From the NCBI RefSeq assembly GCF_002102345.1, contig NZ_LQPP01000036.1, forward strand, positions 30,302 through 94,301: a stretch of 64,000 bases of DNA. Reading direction: 5' to 3'. Below are positions 41,038 through 52,903 of this stretch, one piece after another. Within the stretch, counting starts at the first letter, position 1; every line of letters starts with the position of its first letter. The notes under the pieces are model-generated. The model was not told where the DNA came from and did not search any database. It worked only from the letters and a program-made list of their open reading frames with translations. The stretch is from Mycolicibacterium peregrinum (GTDB lineage: Bacteria; Actinomycetota; Actinomycetes; Mycobacteriales; Mycobacteriaceae). A program made the translations under genes and the position numbers.

Positions 41038-42383
41038 CCGCGCTGACCCCGGTACTGACCCGATTCTGGGATGAACCAGAACCATGGACGCTGGACACCT
41101 ACCTCCGCCATGACGGTTACCGCGGGCTGCAGCGCGCCCTGGCGATGGGGCCGGACGACGTGATTGCGCTGGTCAAGGATTCCGGGCTGCGCGGACGCGG
41201 CGGCGCGGGATTCCCGACCGGAACCAAGTGGTCGTTCATCCCGCAGGAGCGGAGCCCGCGGAGCGACCCGACGGCACCGCGCGATGACGGTGCCGGGGCC
41301 AAACCGCACTACCTCGTCGTCAACGCCGACGAATCAGAACCCGGTACGTGCAAGGACATTCCGCTCCTGCTGACCACCCCGCACTTCCTGATCGAGGGCA
41401 TCATCATCGCGGCGTACGCGATCCGGGCCCGCCACGCGTTCATCTACGTCCGCGGCGAAGTGGTGCCGGTCTTGCGCCGACTGCAGGCCGCGGTCGCCGA
41501 GGCATATGCGGCGGGATATCTGGGCACCGACATCCTCAGCTCCGGATTCGACCTGGAACTGACCGTGCACGCCGGCGCCGGTGCCTACATCTGCGGGGAG
41601 GAAACCGCGCTGCTGGACTCCCTGGAAGGCCGCCGGGGCCAACCACGACTACGCCCACCGTTTCCCGCGGTCGCCGGCCTGTACGCATGCCCGACAGTGG
41701 TCAACAATGTCGAGTCGATCGCCAGCGTTCCCCCGATCATGGTCAACGGCGTGGACTGGTTCCGGTCGATGGGATCGGAGAAATCACCTGGCTTCACGCT
41801 GTATTCGCTGTCGGGCCACGTCAACCGGCCCGGCCAGTACGAGGCGCCGCTGGGCATCACCCTGCGCGAACTGCTCGACTATGCCGGTGGCGTCCGCGAC
41901 GGGCACACCCTGAAATTCTGGACTCCGGGCGGATCGTCGACACCGCTGCTGACGGCCGAACACATCGATGTGCCCCTGGATTACGAGGGCATGGCCTCCG
42001 TCGGATCCATGCTGGGCACCAAAGCGCTGCAGATCTTCGACGAGACCACCTGTGTGGTCCGGGCAGTACGACGCTGGACACAGTTCTACGCGCACGAGTC
42101 CTGCGGCAAGTGCACGCCGTGCCGCGAGGGCACGTACTGGCTGGCCCAGATCTACGCCCGCCTGGAAGCCGGTGCGGGCACCCGGGCCGATATCGACAAA
42201 CTGCTCGACATCGCCGACGGCATCTTCGGAAAGTCTTTCTGCGCGTTGGGTGATGGTGCGGCCAGCCCGATCATGTCCTCCATCAAGTACTTCCGTGACG
42301 AGTACGTGGCGCACCTGGACGGGGGCTGCCCGTTCGATCCGCACGCCTCGACGTTGATGGCGACCGAAGGGGCGGGGGCCTGA
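41034..42383 (+). CDS. nuoF: NADH-quinone oxidoreductase subunit F
   Basis: A 449-residue 51-kDa subunit from GTG 41034. It binds NADH and FMN (GLRGRGGAGFPTGTKW, 52-66) and the N3 [4Fe-4S] cluster through Cys357, Cys360, Cys363 and Cys403 (SCGKCTPC). Residues about 71-90 (QERSPRSDPTAPRDDGAGAK) are an insertion between the FMN loop and PHYLVVNADESEPGT that is longer than the short linker I expect in this family. It is the site of electron entry from NADH. A 109-base gap with a long hairpin separates it from nuoG, the only break in the operon. Confidence 0.95.
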   Translation: MTALTPVLTRFWDEPEPWTLDTYLRHDGYRGLQRALAMGPDDVIALVKDSGLRGRGGAGFPTGTKWSFIPQERSPRSDPTAPRDDGAGAKPHYLVVNADESEPGTCKDIPLLLTTPHFLIEGIIIAAYAIRARHAFIYVRGEVVPVLRRLQAAVAEAYAAGYLGTDILSSGFDLELTVHAGAGAYICGEETALLDSLEGRRGQPRLRPPFPAVAGLYACPTVVNNVESIASVPPIMVNGVDWFRSMGSEKSPGFTLYSLSGHVNRPGQYEAPLGITLRELLDYAGGVRDGHTLKFWTPGGSSTPLLTAEHIDVPLDYEGMASVGSMLGTKALQIFDETTCVVRAVRRWTQFYAHESCGKCTPCREGTYWLAQIYARLEAGAGTRADIDKLLDIADGIFGKSFCALGDGAASPIMSSIKYFRDEYVAHLDGGCPFDPHASTLMATEGAGA

Positions 42384-42410
42384 ATGTTTCTCACCGCGAT
42401 TTTTCTCACC

Positions 42411-42470
42411 GCGAGCAGACGTAAAACTGCCCATTTCCGACGAAAAATAGGCAGTTTTGCGTCTGCTCGC
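42411..42470. repeat. Long palindromic hairpin between nuoF and nuoG
   Basis: GCGAGCAGACG (42411-42421), a G-U pair, and AAAACTGCC (42423-42431) pair with 42450-42470 to give 21 consecutive pairs, then four more after one mismatch, with an 8-base loop. It lies 27 bases after the nuoF stop and 22 bases before the nuoG GTG. There is no T run after it, so a full terminator is not required. The AAACTGCCCA core recurs in the hairpin at 3455-3497, suggesting a dispersed REP-like element. Confidence 0.85.
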
Positions 42471-42492
42471 GCCAGGAAAAAGGGGGACGTAC

Positions 42493-44895
42493 GTGACGCT
42501 GGCTGAACCCGCCAAGGACACCCCGCCGGTGGAGATGGTGTCGCTCACCATCGACGGCGAACAGATCAGTGTCCCCAAGGGCACGTTGGTGATCCGCGCC
42601 GCGGAGCTGATGGGTGTCCAGATCCCGCGGTTCTGCGATCACCCGCTGCTCGATCCGGTGGGGGCCTGCCGGCAGTGCCTCGTCGAGGTCGAGGGTCAAC
42701 GCAAGCCGATGGCCTCGTGTACCACCACGGTCAGCCCGGACATGGTGGTGCACACCCAGTTCAGCTCCGAAGCAGCCGACAAGGCCCAGCGCGGTGTGAT
42801 GGAACTGCTGTTGATCAACCACCCGCTGGACTGCCCGATCTGCGACAAGGGCGGTGAATGTCCCCTGCAGAACCAGGCAATGTCCAACGGGCGCCCCGAA
42901 ACCCGGTTCGAGGACGTCAAGCGGACCTACCCGAAGCCGATCAGTATCTCCGCGCAGGTGCTCCTGGATCGCGAACGGTGCGTGCTGTGCGCCCGCTGCA
43001 CCCGGTTCTCCGCTCAGATCGCCGGCGACCCGTTCATCGAACTGTTGGAACGTGGTGCGCTGCAACAGGTGGGCATCGCACCCGGCGAGCCGTTCCAGTC
43101 CTACTTCTCCGGCAACACCGTGCAGATCTGCCCGGTGGGGGCGCTGACCGGGACGGCCTACCGCTTCCGGGCCCGGCCCTTCGACCTGGTGTCCAGCCCC
43201 AGTGTCTGCGAGCACTGCGCGTCGGGATGTGCCCAGCGCACCGATCACCGCCGCGGGAAGGTCATGCGGCGCCTCGCCGGTGACGATCCCGAGGTCAACG
43301 AGGAGTGGAACTGCGACAAGGGCCGGTGGGCGTTCACCTACGCCACGGTCGGAGATCGGATCACGACGCCGTTGGTCCGAGAGAACGGTGCGTTGCGCCC
43401 GGCATCGTGGTCAGAAGCGCTGACGGTGGCCGGGGCGGGCTTGCTTACCGCCGCGTCGAACACCGGGGTGCTGGTGGGCGGGCGTTGCACCGTGCAGGAT
43501 GCCTACGCCTACTCGAAGTTCGCCCGGATGGTGCTCGGCACCAACGACATCGACTTCCGAGCCCGGCCGCACTCCGGCGAGGAGGCCGATTTCCTGGCCG
43601 CCCGTATCGCCGGACAACCGGTGACCTTGCGCTACGCCGAACTCGAAAAGGCACCGACCGTGCTGTTGGCTGGGTTGGAGCCCGAAGAGGAATCCCCGAT
43701 CGTCTTCCTGCGACTGCGCAAGGCCGCCCGTAAGAACGGCCAGCAGGTGCTCTCGGTGGCACCGTTCGCCAGTCGCGGGCTGACCAAGATGGCGGGCACG
43801 CTGATCCCCACGGTCCCCGGGGCCGAGGCGGAGGCGCTGGCCGCGCTGGAGACCGACGAGCGGCTGCGAGGCCCCGGCGCGGTGATCCTGGTCGGTGAGC
43901 GACTGGCGACCTCACCCGGTGCATTGTCGGCCGCGCAGCGCCTGGCCACGGCGACCGGGGCCAGATTGGCGTGGGTCCCGCGCCGTGCCGGAGAGCGCGG
44001 CGCCGTAGAGGCCGGTGCCCTGCCGAACCTGCTGCCCGGGGGTCGCCCTGTCACCGACGCCGACGCCCGAGCCCAGACCGCCGCGGTGTGGAACACCTCC
44101 GAACTGCCCGGCAACACCGGACGCGACACCAACGCCATCCTGACCGCGGCAGCTGACGGAGAACTGTCCGCACTTCTGGTCGGCGGCGTCGAGGTCACCG
44201 ACCTGCCCGACCCGGCCACGGCGCTGGCCGCACTGCGCGCCACCCCGTTCGTGGTGAGTCTCGAACTACGCGAGAGCGAAGTCACCGAGCTGGCCGATGT
44301 GGTGTTCCCGGTGGCACCGGTGGTGGAGAAGGCCGGCGCATACCTCAACTGGGAAGGCCGGATTCGCCCGTTCAAGCCGGCGTTGCAGACGAACGCGATT
44401 CCCGATCTGAGGGTGCTGCACTACCTCGCCGACGAGATCGGCGTCGACCTCGGGCTGACCGGCCCGGACGCCGCGGACGGCGAGCTGGCCCGGCTCGGCG
44501 CCTGGGCCGGAGCCCGCACCGCGGAGCCGTCGGCGACACCCGAACCACGTCCGGCCCCCGGGCCCGGTGAGGCGGTGCTGGCCAGCTGGCGTCTGCTGCT
44601 CGACGCCGGACGCCTGCAGGACGGTGAACCCTATCTGGCCGGCACGGCGGTCAGCCCCGTGGTGCGCCTCTCCCCCGGCACCGCCACTGAAATCGGTGCG
44701 GCAGTGGGAGATCCGGTGACCGTGAGCACCGACCGCGGATCGGTCACCTTGCCGCTGTCGGTCACCGAGATGCCCGAGCGGGTGGTGTGGCTGCCCACCA
44801 ATTCCCCGGGATCGGCGATCCATCGGCAACTCGGGGTGACCGCCGGCGCTTTGGTCTCGATCACGCGGGCCTCGATCGGGCAGGCCGACGCATGA
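42493..44895 (+). CDS. nuoG: NADH-quinone oxidoreductase subunit G
   Basis: An 800-residue 75-kDa subunit. GTG 42493 is chosen because AGGGGG at 42481-42486 is well placed; a longer frame starting at TTG 42457 would begin in the hairpin. N-terminal [2Fe-2S] N1b ligands are Cys48, 59, 62 and 76; N4/N5 ligands are His110, Cys114, 117, 123 and Cys163, 166, 169, 213; a further set Cys239, 242, 246 and about 275 matches the extra N7 cluster found in some bacteria. The rest is a molybdopterin-oxidoreductase-like domain. The stop overlaps nuoH. Confidence 0.95.
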   Translation: MTLAEPAKDTPPVEMVSLTIDGEQISVPKGTLVIRAAELMGVQIPRFCDHPLLDPVGACRQCLVEVEGQRKPMASCTTTVSPDMVVHTQFSSEAADKAQRGVMELLLINHPLDCPICDKGGECPLQNQAMSNGRPETRFEDVKRTYPKPISISAQVLLDRERCVLCARCTRFSAQIAGDPFIELLERGALQQVGIAPGEPFQSYFSGNTVQICPVGALTGTAYRFRARPFDLVSSPSVCEHCASGCAQRTDHRRGKVMRRLAGDDPEVNEEWNCDKGRWAFTYATVGDRITTPLVRENGALRPASWSEALTVAGAGLLTAASNTGVLVGGRCTVQDAYAYSKFARMVLGTNDIDFRARPHSGEEADFLAARIAGQPVTLRYAELEKAPTVLLAGLEPEEESPIVFLRLRKAARKNGQQVLSVAPFASRGLTKMAGTLIPTVPGAEAEALAALETDERLRGPGAVILVGERLATSPGALSAAQRLATATGARLAWVPRRAGERGAVEAGALPNLLPGGRPVTDADARAQTAAVWNTSELPGNTGRDTNAILTAAADGELSALLVGGVEVTDLPDPATALAALRATPFVVSLELRESEVTELADVVFPVAPVVEKAGAYLNWEGRIRPFKPALQTNAIPDLRVLHYLADEIGVDLGLTGPDAADGELARLGAWAGARTAEPSATPEPRPAPGPGEAVLASWRLLLDAGRLQDGEPYLAGTAVSPVVRLSPGTATEIGAAVGDPVTVSTDRGSVTLPLSVTEMPERVVWLPTNSPGSAIHRQLGVTAGALVSITRASIGQADA

Positions 44896-46115
44896 CCTAC
44901 CCCGACCCCACCCTGTTCGGCCACGATCCGTGGTGGTTGATCCTGGCCAAGGCACTCGGGGTGTTCGTCTTCCTGCTGCTGACCGTGCTGGCGGCGATCC
45001 TCATCGAACGGAAGGTGCTTGGCCGCATGCAGATGCGGCCAGGCCCCAACCGCGTCGGTCCCTGGGGTCTGCTGCAGTCGCTGGCCGACGGCGTGAAACT
45101 CGCTCTCAAAGAGGGCCTCACTCCGGCGGGTATCGACAAGCCCATCTACCTACTGGCCCCGATAATCTCGGTGATCCCGGCGTTCCTGGCCTTCGCGGTG
45201 ATCCCGATGGGCGGCGAGGTTTCGGTGTTCGGTCACCGCACGGCTCTGCAGTTGACCGACCTGCCCGTGGCGGTGCTCTACATCCTGGCCGTCACCTCGA
45301 TCGGCGTGTACGGCATCGTGCTGGCCGGCTGGGCTTCGGGGTCCACCTATCCCTTGCTGGGAGGTCTGCGTTCCAGTGCTCAAGTGATCTCCTACGAGGT
45401 CGCGATGGCCCTGTCGTTCGCCGCGGTGTTCCTCTACGCGGGCACCATGTCCACCTCGGGCATCGTCGCGGCCCAGGACCGCACCTGGTATGTGTTCCTG
45501 CTGCTGCCCTCGTTCGTGGTGTACGTGACCTCGATGGTGGGTGAAACCAACCGGGCGCCTTTCGATCTGCCGGAGGCCGAGGGCGAACTGGTCGGCGGGT
45601 TCCACACCGAGTACTCGTCGTTGAAGTTCGCGATGTTCATGCTCGCCGAGTACGTGAACATGACCACCGTGTCGGCCCTGGCCACCACGATGTTCCTCGG
45701 CGGCTGGCACGCGCCGTTCCCGTTCAACCTGATCGACGGCGCCAACAGTGGTTGGTGGCCGCTGCTGTGGTTCACCGCCAAGGTGTGGACCTTCATGTTC
45801 TTGTACTTCTGGCTTCGGGCCACCCTGCCCCGGCTGCGCTACGACCAGTTCATGGCGTTGGGCTGGAAGGTGCTCATCCCGGTGTCACTGGTCTGGATCA
45901 TGGTCGTCGCCGTCACCCACAGCCTGCGTGAGCACGGCTACCACAACTGGGCCACCGGCCTGGTGACCACCGCGGTCGTGGTGGTGGCCGTCCTGGCCGC
46001 TGCACTGTGGAAAGCACTGCGGGGCAGAACTGTTCAGCCGATACCGCAGCAGAGCGCCGGCGCCTATCCGGTGCCTCCGCTGCCGAATGCTGGAAAGGAG
46101 GCTGTCGATGCCTAA
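44892..46115 (+). CDS. nuoH: NADH-quinone oxidoreductase subunit H
   Basis: A 407-residue membrane subunit with eight helices, from ATG 44892 overlapping the nuoG stop. Conserved signatures: LIERKVLGRMQMRPGPNRVGPWG and GETNRAPFDLPEAEGELVGGFHTEYS, the charged loops lining the quinone tunnel and linking it to the proton channels. The C-terminal 40 residues are a cytoplasmic Pro-rich tail. nuoI starts within its last eight bases. Confidence 0.96.
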   Translation: MTYPDPTLFGHDPWWLILAKALGVFVFLLLTVLAAILIERKVLGRMQMRPGPNRVGPWGLLQSLADGVKLALKEGLTPAGIDKPIYLLAPIISVIPAFLAFAVIPMGGEVSVFGHRTALQLTDLPVAVLYILAVTSIGVYGIVLAGWASGSTYPLLGGLRSSAQVISYEVAMALSFAAVFLYAGTMSTSGIVAAQDRTWYVFLLLPSFVVYVTSMVGETNRAPFDLPEAEGELVGGFHTEYSSLKFAMFMLAEYVNMTTVSALATTMFLGGWHAPFPFNLIDGANSGWWPLLWFTAKVWTFMFLYFWLRATLPRLRYDQFMALGWKVLIPVSLVWIMVVAVTHSLREHGYHNWATGLVTTAVVVVAVLAAALWKALRGRTVQPIPQQSAGAYPVPPLPNAGKEAVDA

Positions 46116-46641
46116 GATGCCCAAGTTCGTCGACGCCCTGGCCGGATTCGCGGTCACCTTCGGATCGATGTTCAAAAAGCCGATCACCGAAGAGTATCCG
46201 GAGAAACCGGGTCCGGTCGCACCGCGATATCACGGCCGTCATCAACTCAATCGCTACGCCGACGGCCTGGAGAAGTGCATCGGCTGCGAATTGTGCGCCT
46301 GGGCCTGCCCGGCCGACGCGATCTTCGTCGAAGGTGCCGACAACACTGCCGACGAACGCTTTTCGCCGGGCGAACGCTACGGCCGGGTGTACCAGATCAA
46401 CTATCTGCGCTGCATCGGTTGCGGATTGTGCATCGAGGCCTGCCCGACCCGGGCGTTGACGATGACCAACCAATACGAGATGGCCGACGACAACCGGGCC
46501 GATCTGATCTGGGGCAAGGACAAGCTGCTGGCTCCGATGCAACCCGGGATGCAGGCGCCGCCCCACGACATGGCGCCGGGCAGTACCGACGACGACTACT
46601 ACCTCGGCCGGATCAGCCCGCTTTCCCAGGATGCCCAGTGA
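46108..46641 (+). CDS. nuoI: NADH-quinone oxidoreductase subunit I
   Basis: A 177-residue ferredoxin-like subunit; ATG 46108 is set by AAAGGAG seven bases upstream. Two CxxCxxCxxxC motifs (Cys57/60/63/67 and Cys102/105/108/112) bind the N6a and N6b [4Fe-4S] clusters that pass electrons to N2 in NuoB. The stop overlaps the nuoJ start (GTGA). Confidence 0.96.
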   Translation: MPKMPKFVDALAGFAVTFGSMFKKPITEEYPEKPGPVAPRYHGRHQLNRYADGLEKCIGCELCAWACPADAIFVEGADNTADERFSPGERYGRVYQINYLRCIGCGLCIEACPTRALTMTNQYEMADDNRADLIWGKDKLLAPMQPGMQAPPHDMAPGSTDDDYYLGRISPLSQDAQ

Positions 46642-47399
46642 GCCCCGATATCCTGATGCTCGCCGCTGAACATTCTGTGCGGACGTCGACATCTGAAGCG
46701 GTGCTGTTCTGGGTCCTCGGGACAGTCGCGGTGCTCGGCGCCATCGGCGTGGTCGCCGCACCGAAAGCGGTGTACTCCGCGGTGTTCCTGGCCTGCACCA
46801 TGATCGCGCTTGCGGTGCTCTACATCGCGCAGGACGCCTTGTTCCTCGGCGTGGTGCAGGTGGTGGTCTACACCGGCGCGGTGATGATGCTGTTCCTGTT
46901 CGTGCTGATGCTGATCGGTGTCGACCTGGCCGAATCTTTCGCCGAAACGATACGCGGCCAACGCATTGCGGCACTCGCGGCGGGCACCGGGTTCGGCATC
47001 CTGTTGATCGCCGGGATCGGCAGCGTGTCTGTCAGCGGGTTCACCGGGCTGGCCCAGGCCAACAGCGGTGGCAACGTGGAAGGACTGGCGGCGCTGATCT
47101 TCACGCGGTACCTGTGGGCATTCGAGCTGACCAGCACGCTGCTCATCACCGCCGCTCTCGGCGCGATGGTACTGGCGCACCGGGAGCGCTTCGAGCGCCG
47201 CAAAACCCAGCGTGAACTGGCCGTCGAAAGGTTCCAGGGCGGCGGCCATCCGACGCCGTTGCCCAATCCCGGTGTGTATGCACGGCACAACGCCGTCGAC
47301 GTACCGGCCCGGCTGCCAGATGGCTCCGATGCGGCATTGTCGGTCAGCGCGATCCTGCCGCAGCGCACGATCAGTAACTCTGCCAACGGGGAGGGGTGA
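46638..47399 (+). CDS. nuoJ: NADH-quinone oxidoreductase subunit J
   Basis: A 253-residue membrane subunit from GTG 46638. Five helices lie in about 20-185, including VVQVVVYTGAVMMLFLFVLMLIG, the helix that forms the pi-bulge switch in TM3. The C-terminal 70 residues are a cytoplasmic extension typical of mycobacteria. The frame is open upstream inside nuoI but GTG 46638 fits the overlap pattern. It ends four bases before nuoK. Confidence 0.95.
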   Translation: MSPDILMLAAEHSVRTSTSEAVLFWVLGTVAVLGAIGVVAAPKAVYSAVFLACTMIALAVLYIAQDALFLGVVQVVVYTGAVMMLFLFVLMLIGVDLAESFAETIRGQRIAALAAGTGFGILLIAGIGSVSVSGFTGLAQANSGGNVEGLAALIFTRYLWAFELTSTLLITAALGAMVLAHRERFERRKTQRELAVERFQGGGHPTPLPNPGVYARHNAVDVPARLPDGSDAALSVSAILPQRTISNSANGEG

Positions 47400-47403
47400 T
47401 GCG

Positions 47404-47703
47404 ATGAATCCCGACAACTATCTCTACCTGTCGGCGCTGTTGTTCACCATCGGCGCTTCGGGAGTGCTGTTGCGACGCAACGCCATCGTGATGTTCATGT
47501 GCGTCGAGCTCATGCTGAACGCCGCCAACCTGGCGTTCGTGGCGTTCTCCCGCATGCACGGTCATCTCGATGGTCAGGTGGTGGCGTTCTTCACCATGGT
47601 GGTGGCTGCCTGCGAAGTGGTGATCGGCCTGGCCATCATCATGACCATCTTCCGTACCCGCCATTCGGCCTCGGTCGACGACGCCAACCTGCTGAAGCAC
47701 TAA
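47404..47703 (+). CDS. nuoK: NADH-quinone oxidoreductase subunit K
   Basis: A 99-residue three-helix subunit, homologous to MrpC. The two membrane glutamates needed for proton movement are present (CVELMLNAANL and ACEVVIGLAI). ATG 47404 is preceded by GGGGAGGGG. It is followed after seven bases by nuoL. Confidence 0.96.
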   Translation: MNPDNYLYLSALLFTIGASGVLLRRNAIVMFMCVELMLNAANLAFVAFSRMHGHLDGQVVAFFTMVVAACEVVIGLAIIMTIFRTRHSASVDDANLLKH

Positions 47704-47710
47704 GGGCGAC

Positions 47711-49587
<1,877 letters not shown>

Positions 49588-49591
<4 letters not shown>

Positions 49592-51180
49592 GCGCATTTC
49601 CGTGGCTGACGGCGTTGTGGGTTGTCCCGACGGTGGGAGCCGCTGTGGTGATGCTGCTGCCCGCGGCGCAGCGGACACTGGCCAAATGGCTCGCGCTGGT
49701 GGTCTCGCTGGCCGCGCTGGGTCTGGCCGCAGTGCTCGCCGTCGGCTTCGATCCCGCCGGTGAGCAATATCAGTTCGTCGAATCACGCCGCTGGATACCG
49801 TCATTCGGTACCGGCTACATCCTCGGGGTCGACGGAATCGCACTGGCCCTGGTGGTCCTCACCGCGGTGCTGCTGCCGTTGCTCATCGTCGCCGGCTGGA
49901 ATGACGCCACCCACCAGACCGGGCTGGGCGGCCGCGGCGTGCAGGCCTACCTGGCCCTGACGCTGGCCGTCGAGGGCATGGTGTTCATGTCCCTGGTGGC
50001 GCTGGACATCCTGCTGTTCTACGTGTTCTTCGAAGCCATGCTGATCCCGATGTATTTCCTGATCGGCGGGTTCGGAGGAAACCGAGCTCGAGCTTCCAAA
50101 GCAGCGGTGAAGTTCCTGCTGTACAACCTGTTCGGTGGCCTGGTCATGCTGGCCGCGGTGATCGGACTCTATGTGGTAACCGCGGGCAGCGATGCGTTCG
50201 AATCGGGCACGTTCGACTTCCGCGCGATCGTCGCCGCGGTCTCGTCCGGGGAGCTCGTGATCAACCCCGCGGTGGCGAACTTCCTGTTCCTGGGATTCAT
50301 GTTCGCGTTCGCAGTCAAGGCACCGCTGTGGCCTTTCCACCGCTGGCTGCCCGATGCCGCGGTTCAGGCCACCCCGGCCAGCGCGGTGCTGATGATGGCC
50401 ATCATGGACAAGGTCGGCACATTCGGCATGCTGCGCTACTGTCTACCGCTGTTCCCCGATGCCTCAACGTATTTCCGGCCTCTGGTCATCACTCTCGCGG
50501 TGATCGGCATCGTCTACGGCGCTATCCTGGCCATCGGCCAGACGGATGTGATGCGGTTGATCGCCTACACCTCGATCTCGCATTTCGGTTTCATCATCCT
50601 GGGCATCTTCGTGATGACCAGCCAGGGACAGGCCGGGTCGGCCCTGTACATGATCAACCACGGGATTTCCACGGCCGCACTGTTCCTGATCGCCGGATTC
50701 CTGGTCTCGCGCCGCGGTTCCCGGCTGATCGATTCCTACGGCGGCGTGCAGAAGGTGGCCCCGGTCCTTGCCGGAACGTTCCTGGTGGCCGGCCTGGCCA
50801 CGTTGTCCCTGCCGGGTCTGGCGCCGTTCATCAGTGAATTCCTGGTTCTCATAGGCACATTCACGCGCTACCCGGTGGTCGCGGTATTCGCCGCCACCGC
50901 ACTGGTGCTGTCCGCCGTGTACATCCTGTGGATGTACCAACGGATGATGACCGGTCCGATCCCCGAAGGGCTCTCAGCCGACGGTCACCGGATCCGGGAT
51001 CTGGTTCCACGCGAGCTCGCCGTGGTGGTCCCCCTGATCGCGCTGCTGCTGGTGCTGGGTATCTATCCCAAACCCGCTCTGGACGTGATCAATCCGGCCG
51101 TCCAGCACACGTTGACCACCATCGGCCAGAACGATCCGCCACCGCAGGTGTTACCCAAGTTGGCAGAGGGGGTCCGCTGA
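49588..51180 (+). CDS. nuoM: NADH-quinone oxidoreductase subunit M
   Basis: A 530-residue antiporter-like subunit from GTG 49588 (a second GTG three bases upstream is also possible). Channel residues: Glu in VFFEAMLIPMYFLIGGFGG, Lys in KFLLYNLFGGLVML and in FAFAVKAPLWPFHRWLPDAAV. It pumps protons together with NuoL and NuoN. It ends two bases before nuoN. Confidence 0.96.
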
Positions 51181-51182
51181 TC

Positions 51183-52748
51183 ATGGTGACGCCGAGCATC
51201 GAGTACGGCCTCCTTTCCCCCATGCTGATCGTGTTCGGGGTGGGAGTGGCCGGTGTACTGGTCGAGGCTTTCCTGCCCAGATCGGCCCGCTATCGGGTAC
51301 AGGTCACTCTCGCACTGGGCGGATTGGTCGCCGCCGTCGTGGCTGTCGTCCTGTTGGCCCGAGACCTTCACGGCACCCCCGGCCGGCCCGCGGTATTGGG
51401 CTCGGTGGTCCTCGATGCGCCCGCATTGTTCCTGCAGGGCACCATCGCCGTCGTCGGCGCACTCGGGATCCTGCTGATCGCCGAACGGCAACCCCGAACT
51501 GCCACGCAAGACGGCATCGCCGGTCTGGACGGCTTCACGCCACAGGCCTCGGCGGTGCCGGGGAGTGTGGCCGAGAAGATGGCCACCAAAGCCGGGGTGA
51601 TGCAGACCGAGGTCTTCCCGCTGACCATGTTCGCCATCGGCGGCATGCTCCTGTTCCCGGCCGCCGATGATCTGCTGACCATGTTCATCGCGCTGGAAGT
51701 GCTGTCGCTTCCGCTGTACCTGCTGTGCGGGCTTGCCCGACACCGTCGGTTGCTGTCTCAGGAAGCGTCGATGAAATACTTTCTGCTGGGCGCCTTCTCG
51801 TCGGCCTTCTTCCTGTATGGCGCGGCCATGCTGTACGGCTACGCCGGCACCCTGGATCTGGCCGGAATCGCCACCGCCGTGGGCACCAAGGCACCCAACA
51901 CTCCACTGGCACTGATCGGTGTTGCCCTCGTGCTGGTCGGGGTGTTGTTCAAAGTCGGTGCCGTTCCGTTTCATTCGTGGATCCCCGACGTCTACCAGGG
52001 CGCGCCGACCGCGATCACCGCGTTCATGGCCGCCGGGACCAAGATTGCCGCGTTCGGCGCCATGCTGCGCATCTTCTACGTGGCGCTGCCGCAGTTGCGC
52101 GACGACTGGCGGCCGGTGCTGTGGGCGATCGCGATCCTGACCATGGTGGTCGGCACCATCACCGCCGTCACCCAGACGGACGTGAAACGCATGCTCGCCT
52201 ACTCGGCGGTGGCCCACTCGGGTTTCATCCTCACCGGCGTGATCGCCGCCAACCCGGCCGGAGTGTCCTCCACGCTGTTCTACCTGTTCGCCTACGGATT
52301 CAGCACGCTGGGCGCGTTCGCGGTCGTCGGCCTGGTTCGCAACGCCGCCGACGAGGAGGAGACCTCGATGGCGCAGTGGGCCGGTCTGGGCCGGCGATAT
52401 CCCATTGTCGGCGTGGTGTTTTCGCTGTTCCTTCTGGCGTTTGCCGGAATTCCGCTGACCAGCGGATTCGTCAGCAAGTTCGCGGTGTTCAAGGCCGCCG
52501 GTGAGGGCGGAGCCATCCCGCTGGTCATCATCGGCGTCATCGCCAGTGCCGTGGCGGCCTATTTCTACGTGCGGGTCATCGTGCTCATGTTCTTCACCGA
52601 CCCGCCCGAGGAAGCACCCGAAGTCGTCGTTCCGAGTGGGCTCACCACCGCAGTCATCACCGTCACCGCGGCCGTCACCTTTGCGCTCGGCGCCCTACCG
52701 CAGCCGCTGCTGGACCTGGCCAACAATGCCGAGACCTTCTTGCGGTAG
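51183..52748 (+). CDS. nuoN: NADH-quinone oxidoreductase subunit N
   Basis: A 521-residue antiporter-like subunit from ATG 51183, last of the complex I genes. Channel residues: Glu in FIALEVLSLPLYLLCGL, Lys in VLFKVGAVPFHSWIPDVYQGAPT. It has an extra loop at about 100-145 (ERQPRTATQDGIAGLDGFTPQAS) between helices. No convincing intrinsic terminator follows; 52749-52903 holds only a weak hairpin. Confidence 0.95.
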   Translation: MVTPSIEYGLLSPMLIVFGVGVAGVLVEAFLPRSARYRVQVTLALGGLVAAVVAVVLLARDLHGTPGRPAVLGSVVLDAPALFLQGTIAVVGALGILLIAERQPRTATQDGIAGLDGFTPQASAVPGSVAEKMATKAGVMQTEVFPLTMFAIGGMLLFPAADDLLTMFIALEVLSLPLYLLCGLARHRRLLSQEASMKYFLLGAFSSAFFLYGAAMLYGYAGTLDLAGIATAVGTKAPNTPLALIGVALVLVGVLFKVGAVPFHSWIPDVYQGAPTAITAFMAAGTKIAAFGAMLRIFYVALPQLRDDWRPVLWAIAILTMVVGTITAVTQTDVKRMLAYSAVAHSGFILTGVIAANPAGVSSTLFYLFAYGFSTLGAFAVVGLVRNAADEEETSMAQWAGLGRRYPIVGVVFSLFLLAFAGIPLTSGFVSKFAVFKAAGEGGAIPLVIIGVIASAVAAYFYVRVIVLMFFTDPPEEAPEVVVPSGLTTAVITVTAAVTFALGALPQPLLDLANNAETFLR

Positions 52749-52903
52749 ATGCACTCAGCCAGATATCGGCTGTCTCACAGTGTTTTTCCGGTTTCGGTCG
52801 AGTAGCCGACTACGCGTGCTCATTCCCGATTCTGCGGGCAGGACGACAGCACGTCGGAGTGACGCCCGCTCACCCGCCGGTTGAAACCGAAAGGGGCACC
52901 CAG

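Noticed and set aside
42457..42492. nuoG start at TTG 42457
   Set aside because: It would place the start inside the hairpin; GTG 42493 has a proper AGGGGG and gives the known N-terminus.
52750..52790. Terminator after nuoN
   Set aside because: CAGCC/GGCTG is only a 5-bp stem (52756-52772) and the T run is ten bases away; too weak to call.
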